64,000 nt of DNA, taken from the NCBI RefSeq assembly GCF_051859125.1, contig NZ_JBHYGG010000013.1, positions 17,463 through 81,462 of the forward strand. The letters are read 5' to 3'. The position numbers and the translations under genes are program-made. How positions within the stretch are numbered: the stretch's first letter is position 1; each line of letters begins with the position of its first letter. The notes below the pieces were generated by a model. That model saw only the letters and a list, made by a program, of their open reading frames with translations, was not told the DNA's origin and made no database searches. Shown one piece after another: positions 51,579 to 60,832 of the stretch. Source of the stretch: Gemmata sp051859125 (GTDB lineage Bacteria; Planctomycetota; Planctomycetia; Gemmatales; Gemmataceae).

Positions 51579-52699
51579 GGCGACTCCCCCTCCGGTATCG
51601 TGAAGTAGAACGTCGCCCCCGCGCCGGGCCGGCCTTCGGCCCAGACCCGCCCGCCGTGGCGGTTGACGGCCCGCTGGACGATGGCGAGGCCGACCCCGTT
51701 GCCCGGGAACTCCCGCTCCGAGTGCAGGCGCTGGAACGCCCCGAACAGCTTGTCGGCGTGGGCCATGTCGAACCCGGCCCCGTCGTCCCGGACGAAGAAC
51801 GCCGGCCCGTTCGCGGTCGCGGTCCGGCCGACCGCGACGGTGGCGGCGGGCGCCTTCGAGGTGAACTTCCAGGCGTTCCCGAGCAGGTTCTCGAGGGCCA
51901 CCCGCAACAGCCCGGCGTCCCCCGCGGCGGACAGGCCCGGCTCGATGTCGAACGTCACCTGCCGCGCCGGCTCGCGGGCCCTCAGTTCGGCCGCCACCTC
52001 GCCGGCCACGGCGGTCAGATCGACGCCCTCCCGCCTCAACTCGCCGCGGTTGAGCCGGGAGAGCAGGAGCATGTCGTCGATGAGCTGGCCCATCCGCTGA
52101 GTCCCCGACCGCAGCCGCCGCAGGTAGTGCTGGCCGCGGTCGTCGAGTACCTTGCCGGGGTAGCTCCGCAGCAGCTCGTCGCTGAACCCGTCGAGGGCCC
52201 GCAGGGGCGCCCGCAGGTCGTGCGAGACGCTGTAGGAGAACGCCTCCATCTCCTTGGTCGCCGCTTCGAGCTGGGCCGTCCGCTGGGCCACCCGGTCCTC
52301 GAGGCCCCGGTTGAGCCGGTGCAATTCCTCCCGTGCCCGGACCCGCTCGGTCACGTCCTCGATGGCCAGCAGGACCATCGGGGTGCCGGTGACGTCGTCG
52401 GCGACGTGGTGGGCGTCGAGCACCATGACCTTCACGCCAACGTGCGGAAAGTCGTGCTCGACCTCAAAGTCCTGGAACGAGCTGCCGTCCCGGGTGACCG
52501 CGTCGAGCACCCGCCGCAGCCACGGGATGTCCCACTGGCCGCCACCGAGTTCGTACATCAGGCGGCCCTCGGTCTCCGCCGGTGCGACGCCGAAGGTGCG
52601 GTAGAAGGCGGCGTTCGCCCCGCGCACGCGCAGCTCCTGGTCGAGGACCAGGAGCGGGTGGCGGACCGTCTCGACGATGCTCTGTGCGAAGCCGCGCAT
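51575..52699 (-). CDS. PAS-domain sensor histidine kinase
   Basis: A 374-residue soluble sensor kinase (no TM segment): PAS domain residues about 8-125 (HPLLVLDQELRVRGANAAFY), a coiled-coil linker (LEDRVAQRTAQLEAATKEME), HisKA with phospho-acceptor in FSYSVSHDLRAPLRALDGF, and HATPase with ENLLGNAWKFTS, FVRDDGAGFDMAHADKLF and GNGVGLAIV. I place the start at ATG 52699 (MRGFAQ); the open frame back to TTG 52837 adds a basic unconvincing 46 residues. Pairs with the following receiver. Bacteriophytochrome-like kinases use this linker, but no GAF/PHY domain is seen. Confidence 0.9.
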   Translation of the reverse strand: MRGFAQSIVETVRHPLLVLDQELRVRGANAAFYRTFGVAPAETEGRLMYELGGGQWDIPWLRRVLDAVTRDGSSFQDFEVEHDFPHVGVKVMVLDAHHVADDVTGTPMVLLAIEDVTERVRAREELHRLNRGLEDRVAQRTAQLEAATKEMEAFSYSVSHDLRAPLRALDGFSDELLRSYPGKVLDDRGQHYLRRLRSGTQRMGQLIDDMLLLSRLNRGELRREGVDLTAVAGEVAAELRAREPARQVTFDIEPGLSAAGDAGLLRVALENLLGNAWKFTSKAPAATVAVGRTATANGPAFFVRDDGAGFDMAHADKLFGAFQRLHSEREFPGNGVGLAIVQRAVNRHGGRVWAEGRPGAGATFYFTIPEGESP

Positions 52700-53375
52700 A
52701 TGTTGGTCCACTCTGCCGGGCAGAGCCCATCGAGAATACGGCTCGGAGGTCCGGGTCGTCACGCCGACCGAATCGGGGACGTCGCGGCCGCTCCGCCCGA
52801 AGCGGCTCCGGCCGCGACGTCCGATGATTTCGGGCAAGTTGGTCCCGGGCTCGCTCGCAGCGCCCGGCGCCGGGCGGGAAGCAACTCAAGGAAGGCCGGT
52901 TCCGCTGGCAGGGCCCGCGAACAGACGAACCGCACGAACGGACGAGCACGTTCGCCGTGGCGCTGACGCCGAGGCGGCCGAGAGCGGTTCTGGCCCGCCG
53001 CCGGGTCCGCACCCCCGACGTCCACCGGTCCCGAGCGGCGGCGGGAAGGGATGCCTGTCATTTGGTTCAATCCAAGCATAGGGCACAATCGGCCGGGGCG
53101 CGAACGAATTCAATCAACCGCTTGTGCAGCCGGCGGCGTGCCGCCACCGGACGCTTGACCCGGTCGCGCGCGGGGCCGCTGCCGGGTCCGGGTGTGAGGA
53201 ACTACGTTCGCCGCCGATTTGCCCGCCCCGTGGCAGTGGAGGTCGCGGTTGCCGGGCCGGTCGCGGCAGCGGAGGGGACCGGCTCGGGCACCACGGGCGT
53301 CGAGTCACCCGTGCGGTGCCGCTCGCGGTTGTCGCGCCGGACACGATCGTGGCGAGCCCCGTGGCCCGATGGGCG
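52700..53375. other. Long intergenic region with no recognised gene
   Basis: This 676-bp stretch separates the histidine kinase from the SOD gene, both on the minus strand. It contains only arginine/proline-rich, low-complexity frames on either strand. I see no RNA structure, tRNA or clear promoter. The kinase promoter must lie here. Confidence 0.6.
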
Positions 53376-54074
53376 TCACTTCTTGGCGTACAGCTCGGAT
53401 ACGAAGTTCCAGTTCACGACCGCGAACCACGCCTCGACGTACTTCGCCCGCAGGTTGCGGTACTTCAGGTAGTAGGCGTGCTCCCACACGTCGATGCCGA
53501 GGACCGGCCTGCCGCCGTCGGTGATCGGGTTGTCCTGGTTCGCGGTCTTCGCCACGGCCAGCGGCTTCTCCTTGCCGACGACGAGCCACGCCCACCCGCT
53601 GCCGAACTGCGTCAGCGCGGCGTTGGTGAACTCCTTCTTGAACCCGTCGAGGGTGCCGAAGCTCGCCTCGATGGCCTTGAGCAGCTCGCCCTTCGGCTCG
53701 CCCCCGGTTCCGGGCTTGGCCATCATCTGCCAGAACCACGAGTGGTTCAGGTGCCCGCCGCCGTTGTTCCGCACCGCGGGCTGGACCGCCTCGGGGAGCT
53801 TCTTGTAGTTCGCCACCACCTCCTCGATCGGCTTGGCGAGCCACTCGGGCTGGTCGGCCAGCGCCTTGTTCAGGTTGTCGACGTACGCCTGGTGGTGCTT
53901 GTCGTGGTGGATGGTCATCGTCTCGGCGTCGATGCTCGGCTCGAGCGCCTCGGGGGGGTACGGGAGCTTGGGGAGGGTGAAGCCCTTGGGCTTCTCCTGC
54001 GAGCGGGCGGCGGCGGGAACGGCCAGAAGGGCGGCGGCACCGGCGGTGGCGCGGAGCAGTTCGCGGCGGTTCAT
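53376..54074 (-). CDS. Superoxide dismutase (Mn-type) with Tat signal
   Basis: A 232-residue Fe/Mn SOD. A Tat signal at residues 1-25 (NRRELLRATAGAAALLAVPAAA) indicates periplasmic export after metal insertion. Metal ligands: His in TIHHDKHHQAYVDNLN, His in GGGHLNHSWFWQ, and Asp and His in GIDVWEHAYYLKY. NNGGGHLNHSW and a Gln in ANQDNP favour manganese over iron. It dismutates superoxide in the cell envelope space. It is followed downstream by a 676-bp gene-free region. Confidence 0.93.
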   Translation of the reverse strand: MNRRELLRATAGAAALLAVPAAARSQEKPKGFTLPKLPYPPEALEPSIDAETMTIHHDKHHQAYVDNLNKALADQPEWLAKPIEEVVANYKKLPEAVQPAVRNNGGGHLNHSWFWQMMAKPGTGGEPKGELLKAIEASFGTLDGFKKEFTNAALTQFGSGWAWLVVGKEKPLAVAKTANQDNPITDGGRPVLGIDVWEHAYYLKYRNLRAKYVEAWFAVVNWNFVSELYAKK

Positions 54075-54405
54075 TGTGGCGTCTCCGGATGCGGGGGCGA
54101 GGGGTAATGCCCGGCCGAGTGTGCGGGCACTCGCATCCTACGGGCGGAGGTGACCGGCGTCGCCGGTGGGGGAAGCGCGGCGGGGGGGGGGCCGAGCTGC
54201 GCCCCGCCCCCCCCTACCGGAACGTGTGGAAGTGGCCCGGCGCGCGGGGACGGGNNNNNNNNNNGGCCACGCGCTGCCTCGGGGGGGTGGGGCCGGGGGG
54301 CGCGGGGGGGGGCCGGGCGGGGGGGGGGGCGGGGTCCCCCCCCCCCCGACGCCAATCAGCAAGTTTGAAACTTGAACCCGAACCGCGAGACGGTCGGTTT
54401 TTGGC
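54075..54405. other. Low-complexity GC-rich spacer with assembly gap
   Basis: This 331-bp spacer is dominated by G- and C-runs (up to ten) around N54255-54264. Frames here are glycine/proline or arginine shadows. No gene is supportable and the sequence near the gap is likely unreliable. Confidence 0.6.
54255..54264. other. Assembly gap (10 Ns)
   Basis: Ten unknown bases within a poly-G/poly-C spacer. As at 41466, the gap falls in hairpin-prone DNA, so true distance is unknown. Confidence 0.99.
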
Positions 54406-54957
54406 TCAGGCGGCCTCGGCCCGGGGCTCGGCCGGGGTGATCTTCCCGGCGATCCGCGGCGCCCCGGCGAGCTTGAGCGACGGGCCGGCGAGCTGGTCGC
54501 ACCACTCGACGACCGCGTCGAGGTTGCGGACCGCGGCGGCGAGGGTGGTCGCGGCCGCCTCGCGGTCGGCCGGGGGCTTGCCGAGCCGGGCCGCGACCTT
54601 GTCGGCGAGGCGGTGGGCCTTGGCGATCAGGTGGGCCGGGTACTCGACCGGCTCCTGCCCGGCCCGCCGCAGCACCGCCCGTGCGGCCCGGCACCACATG
54701 CCCACCCGCTCGGGCGTGTTGAGGGTCACCTCGGGGAGGTGCGGGGCGGCGTGCCTCGCGGTGTAGGCCGCGAGGCGGGTGCGGAAGGCGTCATAGGCCT
54801 TCTGGCGGCCGTGCAGGTCGGGGGTCGAGAACCCGGGCGCGCCGCCCGGGGCGCCCCGCATGTTCTCCCACCGGGCCTGCAGGTCCAGGACGCGGGTCAA
54901 CTCGGCCGCGGCGGCGGGCTCGAGCTTCTCGGCGACGGTCTCGCTCAACTGGGACAT
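54406..54957 (-). CDS. Protein of unknown function, helical
   Basis: A 183-residue, alanine-rich, mostly alpha-helical protein without signal peptide or TM segment: MSQLSETVAEKLEPAAAAEL, then a middle block with VTLNTPERVGMWCRAARAVLRRAG and a C-terminal LDAVVEWCDQLAGPSLKLAGAPRI. No family recognised. Encoded 158 bp downstream of the Ser/Thr kinase gene, same strand, so possibly its operon partner. Normal codon pattern supports a real gene. Confidence 0.7.
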   Translation of the reverse strand: MSQLSETVAEKLEPAAAAELTRVLDLQARWENMRGAPGGAPGFSTPDLHGRQKAYDAFRTRLAAYTARHAAPHLPEVTLNTPERVGMWCRAARAVLRRAGQEPVEYPAHLIAKAHRLADKVAARLGKPPADREAAATTLAAAVRNLDAVVEWCDQLAGPSLKLAGAPRIAGKITPAEPRAEAA

Positions 54958-55115
54958 GGCGTGTGGCCTTCACCGGGTGATACAGAACGGAGTGGTTCTG
55001 CCGGGGTTATCGGCCGGGTCGATTCGCCAAGTTGATCCCCCGCGGGGGCAAACGGCGGGGGCCGGCCGGGCCCCCGCCCGCGCAACCGGACCAACCGGCC
55101 CCCGGCGCCGCCCGC

Positions 55116-57938
55116 TCAGTCCCCCGCGTCGGCCCGGTGGCGGGTGGCGGTGTGGCACCCGAAGGCCGCCATCGCAAGGACAATGATGAGGATGAGCACC
55201 CCGCTGTGTGAGATCCCGGAATCGATGTCCATGGGCATCGGGTACCACAGCACGTTCATGACGAACGCGGCCACGATGACGGCCAGCGCCCCGTACCGGA
55301 TGAGCAGCCCGAGCATGATGGCGCTGCCCACGGCGAGGAACACGAGGGCCAGGGTCGCCGACAGCCACCCGCCGGGGCAGTCGGGGTTCAGGAGCCGCTG
55401 GTCGTGGGCCTTCAGGAGCGTCCAGATGAGCACGAACGCGCCGCCGTAGAGGACCGGGCGGCCGAGCGCCTGCCGGAGCAGGAGCAGGAGCAGCAGGTTG
55501 TAGAAGAACGCCGTGCGGAACGCGTACACGAGGGTGATGAGCAGGTTCCCGGTCCAGTACCCGGGGACCCGCGTGTTGGGCACCCACCAGTCCCACCACG
55601 GGACCGCGGCCGGCTCCCCGAGCCAGTGCGGGAGCTGGTTCCCGATCATCGCGGCCACGGTCGCCACGAGCGCCCCGAGGACCCCGATGAGCAGGTCCCG
55701 GCCCACGAGCGGGTCCCGCCACCGCCCGGCGAGGAGCCGGGTCCAGGAGATGACCGCCTCGGGCCACCACCGGCGGACCAGGGGCTCCAGGGCCAGGTAC
55801 GCGCCGGCGATCAGCGCCGCCCAGTACAGCGCGAACCCGAGCCCGAGGACCAGGCCCCGGACCTCCAGGCGGAACTCGGCGTACCCCTGGACCTGGTGCC
55901 GGGTCTCGCACACCCACACGCTCATCTGGATCACGAACACCAGGGCCCCGAGCCGGAACGCGCCGGTCGCGTCGGCCTGGCCCCGCCTCAGGTGCAGCGG
56001 GCCGAGCACGAACGTGGCGATGAGGAGCGGCACGAACAGCTCGAACTGCGAGACCGCGGCCCCCTGGTCCTGCACCCCCTCGGTCGGGTCCCCGCTGTCC
56101 CGCCGGGTCCACGGCGCGACCACCTGGAACCACACGATCCGCCCGCGGAACGTCCCCGCCTCGATGCGGACCGGCAGGTCCTCTGGGCGGGCCGTCGTCC
56201 CGGTCCAGGCGTACCGGGTGTCGGCGTACACCGGCGGGATGTGCTCCGGGCGGGCCTCGCTGAACCGCAGGAAGTCGAACTCGGCCTTGTGGAACCACTG
56301 CCGCCACACGAGCACCGGGGGGGGCGGGAGGGCGGCCGAGGCGTCCCGGTCCAGGTCCGGCGGGGTGGACACGAACGCGATCAGCCGGCCCCTCACGTCC
56401 ACCTTCACCGACGCCATGCCGGGGGTCAGGGCGTTGGGGTCGCTCCACGACACCCGCGGGGGCTCCAGCGACCCGGCGTAGGGGTAGAACAGGTCCGGGG
56501 CGAACGCCGTCGGCGACTGCCGGCACCAGAAGTAGATCGGCGCGACCGGCCGCTTGTGGACCCACTCCGGCCACCCGGACAGGTCGTCCGGGTCGAACCC
56601 GGTGTAGTGCAGGAACTGCTGGTCGTGGTCGTACCCGAAGGCGTCGGACCGGTCCTCGAGCCCGGCCAACTGGAACACGTCGCGGGCGCGGCGGGCCAGC
56701 GCGTCGGTGGGCTCCGGGAGCCGGACCATCCCGACCAGCATCACCCGGTCGTACAGCGCCAGGAACGCGAGCAGGCACACCACCGTGGCGGCGAGCAGTG
56801 CCAGCCCGTGCGCCCGCTTCAGGGTGCCCTTGACCCCGGCGGCGGCCACGATCTCGGGCGACGGGGTCACCCCCGCGGCCAGGGCCTCGGCCAGCGGGTC
56901 GCCGCCCGGGAGCCCGGCCAGAACCATGACGGTCGACTGGGGCCGGCGGGCCGGGTCCGGGTCCAGGCACCGGGTGATGACCTGCTCGACCGCCGGGTTC
57001 AGCCCCGTGATCACCGACGACGGGGTGGGCGGGGCCGCGTCCCGCCGCGCGTCGCGGTACGCCCGGCGGCCGGTGAACAGCTCGTACATGATGAGCCCGA
57101 GCGCGTAGACGTCGCTCCGCTCCGTGACCTCCCGGCCCGCGGCCTGTTCGGGGGCCATGTACGTGGGGGTGCCGAACCGGACCTCGATCCCGGTGATGGT
57201 CTTCTCGGCCGCGGCCAGCCCGAAGTCCGTGAGGCGGACCCGGCCCCGGCCGTCGAGCATGATGTTCGCCGGCTTCAGGTCCCGGTGCAGCAGCCCCTGG
57301 TCGTGGACCGCCCCGAGCGCCCCGCAGATCTGCCGCGACACCTCGAGGGCCTTCTCCTCGGACAGCCGGCCCACGCGCTTGAGCAGCGACGCCAGGTCCT
57401 CGCCGTCGATGAACTCCATCGTCAGGTACGGCTGCCCCTGGTGGTCCGCGATGTCGTAGACGCGGCACACGTTCGGGTGCGACACCCGGCGGGCCGCGGC
57501 GACCTCCTTGCGGAGCCCGTCGAGCCGTGCCGGGTCGGCGGAGAAGAACGAGGGGAGGAACTTCAGGGCGACGGGCTGGGCGAGCGTGAGGTCGTCGGCC
57601 CGGTACACCTCGCCCATGCCCCCCTTGCCGAGCACCGAGACGATCCGGTACCGGCCGGACAGAAGGGTGCCGGGCGGGAACCGCTCGCCGGGGGCCGGCG
57701 GCGCGCCCACCGCCGGTGCCCCCGACGGCGCGGCGACCGTGCCCTCCTGGGGCACGAACGTGCCGGTGGAGGGGTGCGCGCCCGCCGCGACGGGCGCGAC
57801 GGGATCGGGGCGGCCGAACACGGGGCCGCCCCCGGGGGCCGCGAGGGTGCCGGTGTCCGGGGGGGGCTCGGGCGGGGGCGGCTCGGGACCGACGGTTCCG
57901 GACGGCGGGCGGACGGGGTTCGGGTCGTCTGGGTTCAT
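55116..57938 (-). CDS. Receptor-type serine/threonine protein kinase with polytopic membrane C-terminus
   Basis: A 940-residue transmembrane kinase. After a proline/glycine-rich segment (1-90) comes a Hanks-type kinase domain: GKGGMGEVYRA glycine loop, Lys in VALKFLP, HRDLKPANIML, DFGLAAAEK, and TYMAPEQAAGREV. A TM helix lies at about 380-397 (ALLAATVVCLLAFLALY), a large external region at about 400-630, then about eight further hydrophobic segments to the end. Family members usually end in one sensor domain; the polytopic tail here is unusual and could be transport- or exporter-like. The signal is unknown. Confidence 0.9.
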   Translation of the reverse strand: MNPDDPNPVRPPSGTVGPEPPPPEPPPDTGTLAAPGGGPVFGRPDPVAPVAAGAHPSTGTFVPQEGTVAAPSGAPAVGAPPAPGERFPPGTLLSGRYRIVSVLGKGGMGEVYRADDLTLAQPVALKFLPSFFSADPARLDGLRKEVAAARRVSHPNVCRVYDIADHQGQPYLTMEFIDGEDLASLLKRVGRLSEEKALEVSRQICGALGAVHDQGLLHRDLKPANIMLDGRGRVRLTDFGLAAAEKTITGIEVRFGTPTYMAPEQAAGREVTERSDVYALGLIMYELFTGRRAYRDARRDAAPPTPSSVITGLNPAVEQVITRCLDPDPARRPQSTVMVLAGLPGGDPLAEALAAGVTPSPEIVAAAGVKGTLKRAHGLALLAATVVCLLAFLALYDRVMLVGMVRLPEPTDALARRARDVFQLAGLEDRSDAFGYDHDQQFLHYTGFDPDDLSGWPEWVHKRPVAPIYFWCRQSPTAFAPDLFYPYAGSLEPPRVSWSDPNALTPGMASVKVDVRGRLIAFVSTPPDLDRDASAALPPPPVLVWRQWFHKAEFDFLRFSEARPEHIPPVYADTRYAWTGTTARPEDLPVRIEAGTFRGRIVWFQVVAPWTRRDSGDPTEGVQDQGAAVSQFELFVPLLIATFVLGPLHLRRGQADATGAFRLGALVFVIQMSVWVCETRHQVQGYAEFRLEVRGLVLGLGFALYWAALIAGAYLALEPLVRRWWPEAVISWTRLLAGRWRDPLVGRDLLIGVLGALVATVAAMIGNQLPHWLGEPAAVPWWDWWVPNTRVPGYWTGNLLITLVYAFRTAFFYNLLLLLLLRQALGRPVLYGGAFVLIWTLLKAHDQRLLNPDCPGGWLSATLALVFLAVGSAIMLGLLIRYGALAVIVAAFVMNVLWYPMPMDIDSGISHSGVLILIIVLAMAAFGCHTATRHRADAGD

Positions 57939-58113
57939 CGGCCATCCACGGGGAAGCGGTTGCCCCTTATCATTCAGGGAACCCGCCGATGTGCAAGGCC
58001 CAACAGCGCGCCAGCCGGACCCGCCGCGGGTTGCGCCCGGCGGGCCGATTGCGGTTCACCGGGTGGGGAAATACAACAGGCCGGGTTCCGCCGGCCACGC
58101 AGGGGCACGACCG

Positions 58114-59259
58114 ATGACCGCTCCCACCGACCCGAAGCTCGCCGCGATCCGCGACAAGGTCCACGCGGGCGAGCGCCTCACGTTCGACGACGGCCTCGCG
58201 CTCGAGGCCACGCCCGACCTGTTCACCCTCGGCGAACTGGCCAACCTCGTCCGCGAGCGCAAGAACGGCAACGTCACGTTCTACAACGTCAACACGCACC
58301 TGAACCCGACCAACGTGTGCGTGTACCGGTGCGCGTTCTGCTCGTTCCGGTCCGACCTGAAGGGGCCGACCGCCTACGTGATGACCGACGAGCAGATCCT
58401 CGGCCGCGCCCGCGAGGCCACCGAGCGGGGCTGCACCGAGCTGCACGTCGTCGGCGGGCTGCACCACCAGTTGCCGTACGAGTGGTACCTCGGCATCATC
58501 GCCAACATCCACCGCGAGTTCCCGGACCTGCACCTCAAGGCGTGGACCGCGGTCGAGTGGGACTGGTTCGAGAAGCTCACGAAGCGCCCCACCCGCGAGC
58601 TGCTCGCGGAGATGCGCGACGCCGGCCTGGGGAGCCTGCCGGGCGGCGGGGCCGAGATCTTCCACCCCGAGGTGCGGTCGAAGATCTGCGACTACAAGGC
58701 CGACGCGGACCAGTGGCTCGGCGTCCACCGCACCTGGCACGAGCTGGGCGGCAGGTCGAACGCGACCATGCTGTACGGCCACATCGAGCGGCCCGAGCAC
58801 CGCATCGACCACCTGCTCCGGCTCCGCGGGCTCCAGGACGAGACGGGCGGGTTCCAGACGTTCATCCCGCTCGCGTTCCACCCGTCGAACAACCCGCTCG
58901 GCGAGGGCATCGCGAAGCCGTCGGGGGTGATGGACCTGAAGGTGATGGCCGTCTCGCGGCTCATGCTCGACAACTTCCCGCACATCAAGGCGTACTGGCA
59001 GATGCTGACGGCGAAGGTCGCGCAGGTGGCCCAGAGCTGGGGGGCCGACGACATCGACGGCACCGTCGTCCACGAGAAGATCTACCACGCGGCCGGCAGC
59101 GACTCGCCGCAGGAGATGACCGTTGCCGACCTCCGCCGGCTGATCGAGGAGGCGGGCCGGGTGCCAGTCGAGCGCGACACGCTGTACAACGAGGTGGTCC
59201 GCGACCGGCCCGTCGGCAAGCGGTGGCAGACCGGCCGCCGCCTCGTGACTCTGAACTGA
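58114..59259 (+). CDS. mqnE: Aminofutalosine synthase
   Basis: A 381-residue radical SAM enzyme of the futalosine menaquinone pathway. The CxxxCxxC cluster motif is Cys69-Cys73-Cys76 (CVYRCAFC), preceded by NVNTHLNPTNV, characteristic of MqnE rather than MqnC; then ELHVVGGLHHQLPYEWYL and LPGGGAEIFHPEVRSKIC. It joins 3-[(1-carboxyvinyl)oxy]benzoate with SAM to give aminofutalosine. No other mqn gene is visible here. The start ATG 58114 gives the canonical family length. Confidence 0.9.
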   Translation: MTAPTDPKLAAIRDKVHAGERLTFDDGLALEATPDLFTLGELANLVRERKNGNVTFYNVNTHLNPTNVCVYRCAFCSFRSDLKGPTAYVMTDEQILGRAREATERGCTELHVVGGLHHQLPYEWYLGIIANIHREFPDLHLKAWTAVEWDWFEKLTKRPTRELLAEMRDAGLGSLPGGGAEIFHPEVRSKICDYKADADQWLGVHRTWHELGGRSNATMLYGHIERPEHRIDHLLRLRGLQDETGGFQTFIPLAFHPSNNPLGEGIAKPSGVMDLKVMAVSRLMLDNFPHIKAYWQMLTAKVAQVAQSWGADDIDGTVVHEKIYHAAGSDSPQEMTVADLRRLIEEAGRVPVERDTLYNEVVRDRPVGKRWQTGRRLVTLN

Positions 59260-59285
59260 ACCGGCTCCTTGTTCGAGGGCCATTT

Positions 59286-59741
59286 ATGACGCGGCCCCTG
59301 CTGCTCGTCGCGCTCGTCGCGCTCGTCGGTGCGTCCGGCGGGTGCTCGCGCGCCCCCGAGGACCGGGCCGAGGCGCACGTGCGGAAGTTGGGCGGGATCG
59401 CGACCCGCGACGACCGGCTCCCCGGCGCGCCCGTCGTCGGCGTCCACCTGCGGGCAACCGCCTGCACCGACGCCGACCTCAGGGAACTCACGGCGCTCAC
59501 GCACCTCGTGTCGCTGAACCTGTCGAAGACGCAGGTGACCGACGCCGGGATGCGCGAGGTGCTGCACTTCAAGGACCTCAAGACGCTGGCCGTCCGCGAG
59601 ACGCGGGTCACCGACGCGGGCCTGCGCGAACTGGCCGCCTTACCGAACCTCACCTCGCTGTACATCGGCGGCGCGGCGGTGACCCGCCCGGGCCTCGACG
59701 AGTTCCTGAAGGCCCGCCCGAACTGCGAGATCAGCGAGTAG
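59286..59741 (+). CDS. Small leucine-rich-repeat lipoprotein
   Basis: A 151-residue lipoprotein: signal peptide with Cys20 in VGASGGC. The body has three-four leucine-rich repeats of the xxLxxLxxLxxLNLxxTxVTDAGL type (TDADLRELTALTHLVSLNLS, TDAGMREVLHFKDLKTLAVR, TDAGLRELAALPNLTSLYIG), probably a short solenoid binding a partner in the cell envelope. It lies 26 bp after mqnE and may be cotranscribed with it. Its end is near the promoter of the next unit. Confidence 0.88.
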   Translation: MTRPLLLVALVALVGASGGCSRAPEDRAEAHVRKLGGIATRDDRLPGAPVVGVHLRATACTDADLRELTALTHLVSLNLSKTQVTDAGMREVLHFKDLKTLAVRETRVTDAGLRELAALPNLTSLYIGGAAVTRPGLDEFLKARPNCEISE

Positions 59742-59748
59742 CCGCCCC

Positions 59749-59778
59749 TTGACTTTGCTTTGCGTTGCAAAGTATACT
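59749..59778 (+). promoter_or_regulatory. Promoter with overlapping CTTTGC/GCAAAG operator
   Basis: TTGACT (59749-59754), an 18-bp spacer and TATACT (59773-59778) form an excellent sigma70-type promoter. The palindrome CTTTGCGTTGCAAAG (59758-59772) fills the spacer, the ideal place for a repressor. A second palindrome with the same half-sites lies at 60833. The probable repressor is encoded at 60414, so autoregulation is expected. Confidence 0.75.
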
Positions 59779-59809
59779 CTCCTGGCACCGCTCGGCCGGG
59801 GGAACGGGT

Positions 59810-60421
59810 ATGCACGTCCGCGACGCACTCGACCGGCTCGATCAGATCCACAACCACCTGTCGCGGGCCGAGGTGTACCACGGGTTCCGGGTCCCCGCGG
59901 TCGCGGCCATCGGCCTGCTCGCGCTCGGCGCCGCGGCGGCCCAGCCCGCGGTGCCGGGGGCGGCGGAGGGGGCCGGGTTCGTGTGGTTCTGGGTCGCCGT
60001 CGCCGCGGCCGGGGCGCTCACCGGCACGGCCGCCGCGGCGCAGGCCTACGCGACCCGCGAGGACGGGTTCGCCCGCCGCCGCACCCGGCAAATGGTCCTC
60101 CAGTTCCTGCCGTGCGTGCTGACCGGGGCGGCGGTCACCGCGGCGGTGGCCCGGGCGCCGGACCTGGTCGGCCTGCTCCCGGGCGTGTGGGCCGCCACCT
60201 TCGGCCTCGGGCTGCTCGCCGCGTCGCCGCACCTGCCCCGCGGCATCCGGCGCGTCTCACTCGGGTACGTCGCGGCCGGGGCGGCGCTGGCGGTCCGGTG
60301 GGTGCCGGGCGCGCCCCCGAACGGCTGGGAGGTGGGGACGGTGTTCGGGGCCGGGCACCTCGCCTGCTCGTTCGCCCTGTGGCGGGGTGCCGACCGGAAC
60401 GAGGGGGCGGGCGATGAGTGA
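59810..60421 (+). CDS. Integral membrane protein in the CTTTGC-operator operon
   Basis: A 203-residue membrane protein with about six hydrophobic stretches after a short helical cytoplasmic N-terminus (MHVRDALDRLDQIHNHLSRAEVYHGF): AVAAIGLLALGAAAA, FVWFWVAVAAAGALTG, QFLPCVLTGAAVTAAVA, VWAATFGLGLLAA and VSLGYVAAGAALAV. It resembles the membrane partners commonly encoded before small winged-helix regulators. Function unknown. ATG 59810 has GGGGGAA upstream; its stop overlaps the next gene by 8 bp. Confidence 0.78.
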   Translation: MHVRDALDRLDQIHNHLSRAEVYHGFRVPAVAAIGLLALGAAAAQPAVPGAAEGAGFVWFWVAVAAAGALTGTAAAAQAYATREDGFARRRTRQMVLQFLPCVLTGAAVTAAVARAPDLVGLLPGVWAATFGLGLLAASPHLPRGIRRVSLGYVAAGAALAVRWVPGAPPNGWEVGTVFGAGHLACSFALWRGADRNEGAGDE

Positions 60422-60782
60422 CGCAACCGACGGGCGGTTCGCCTACGAGGGGCTGGACCGCGTGCTCCACGAGAAGGCCCGGCTCGGCATCCTGACCGCG
60501 CTCGTCACGCACCGTGACGGGCTCGGGTTCACCGACCTGATCCGGCTGTGTGCCCTCACCGACGGCAACCTCAGCCGCCACCTGGACGTGCTGGCCTCCG
60601 AGGGGCTGGTGGAGGTGACCAAGGCGTTCGTCGGTCGCCGGCCGCACACGAGGTGCAAGCTGACCGCCGCGGGGCGGACGCGGTTCCGCGAGTACCTCGG
60701 GCAACTCGAACGGGTGCTGCGCGACGCGGCCGCGGACGAGCCGGCCGCCGCGAAGGGGAAGCCGCGGCCCGGACTCGCGTGA
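60414..60782 (+). CDS. Winged-helix transcriptional regulator (PadR/MarR-like)
   Basis: A 122-residue winged-helix protein: LHEKARLGILTALVTH (helix 1), FTDLIRLCALTDGNLSRHLDVLASEGLVEV (HTH with recognition helix near residues 45-55), a wing at about FVGRRPHTRCKLT and a C-terminal dimerisation helix FREYLGQLERVLRDAA. It is expected to repress the promoter at 59749 and probably that before 60876, both with CTTTGC/GCAAAG palindromes. Overlaps the membrane protein gene by 8 bp. Confidence 0.87.
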   Translation: MSDATDGRFAYEGLDRVLHEKARLGILTALVTHRDGLGFTDLIRLCALTDGNLSRHLDVLASEGLVEVTKAFVGRRPHTRCKLTAAGRTRFREYLGQLERVLRDAAADEPAAAKGKPRPGLA

Positions 60783-60832
60783 ACCGAAGTGCAACGGCGG
60801 GGCGCGTCGCCCCGCCAGTTCTCGGGCCTTTT

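Noticed and set aside
52957..53472. Plus-strand ORFs upstream of SOD
   Set aside because: Arg/Pro-rich, no ribosome site, and the later part is antisense to the SOD coding region.
54074..54375. ORFs across the second N gap
   Set aside because: They translate N bases and poly-G/C runs into glycine/proline; sequence quality is poor.
55404..59741. A 1445-residue open frame on the plus strand opposite the Ser/Thr kinase and through mqnE
   Set aside because: It is Arg/Glu/Pro/Gly-rich with no domain until it enters the LRR lipoprotein; high GC keeps antisense frames open. Only its last 151 residues (59286-59741) form a real gene.
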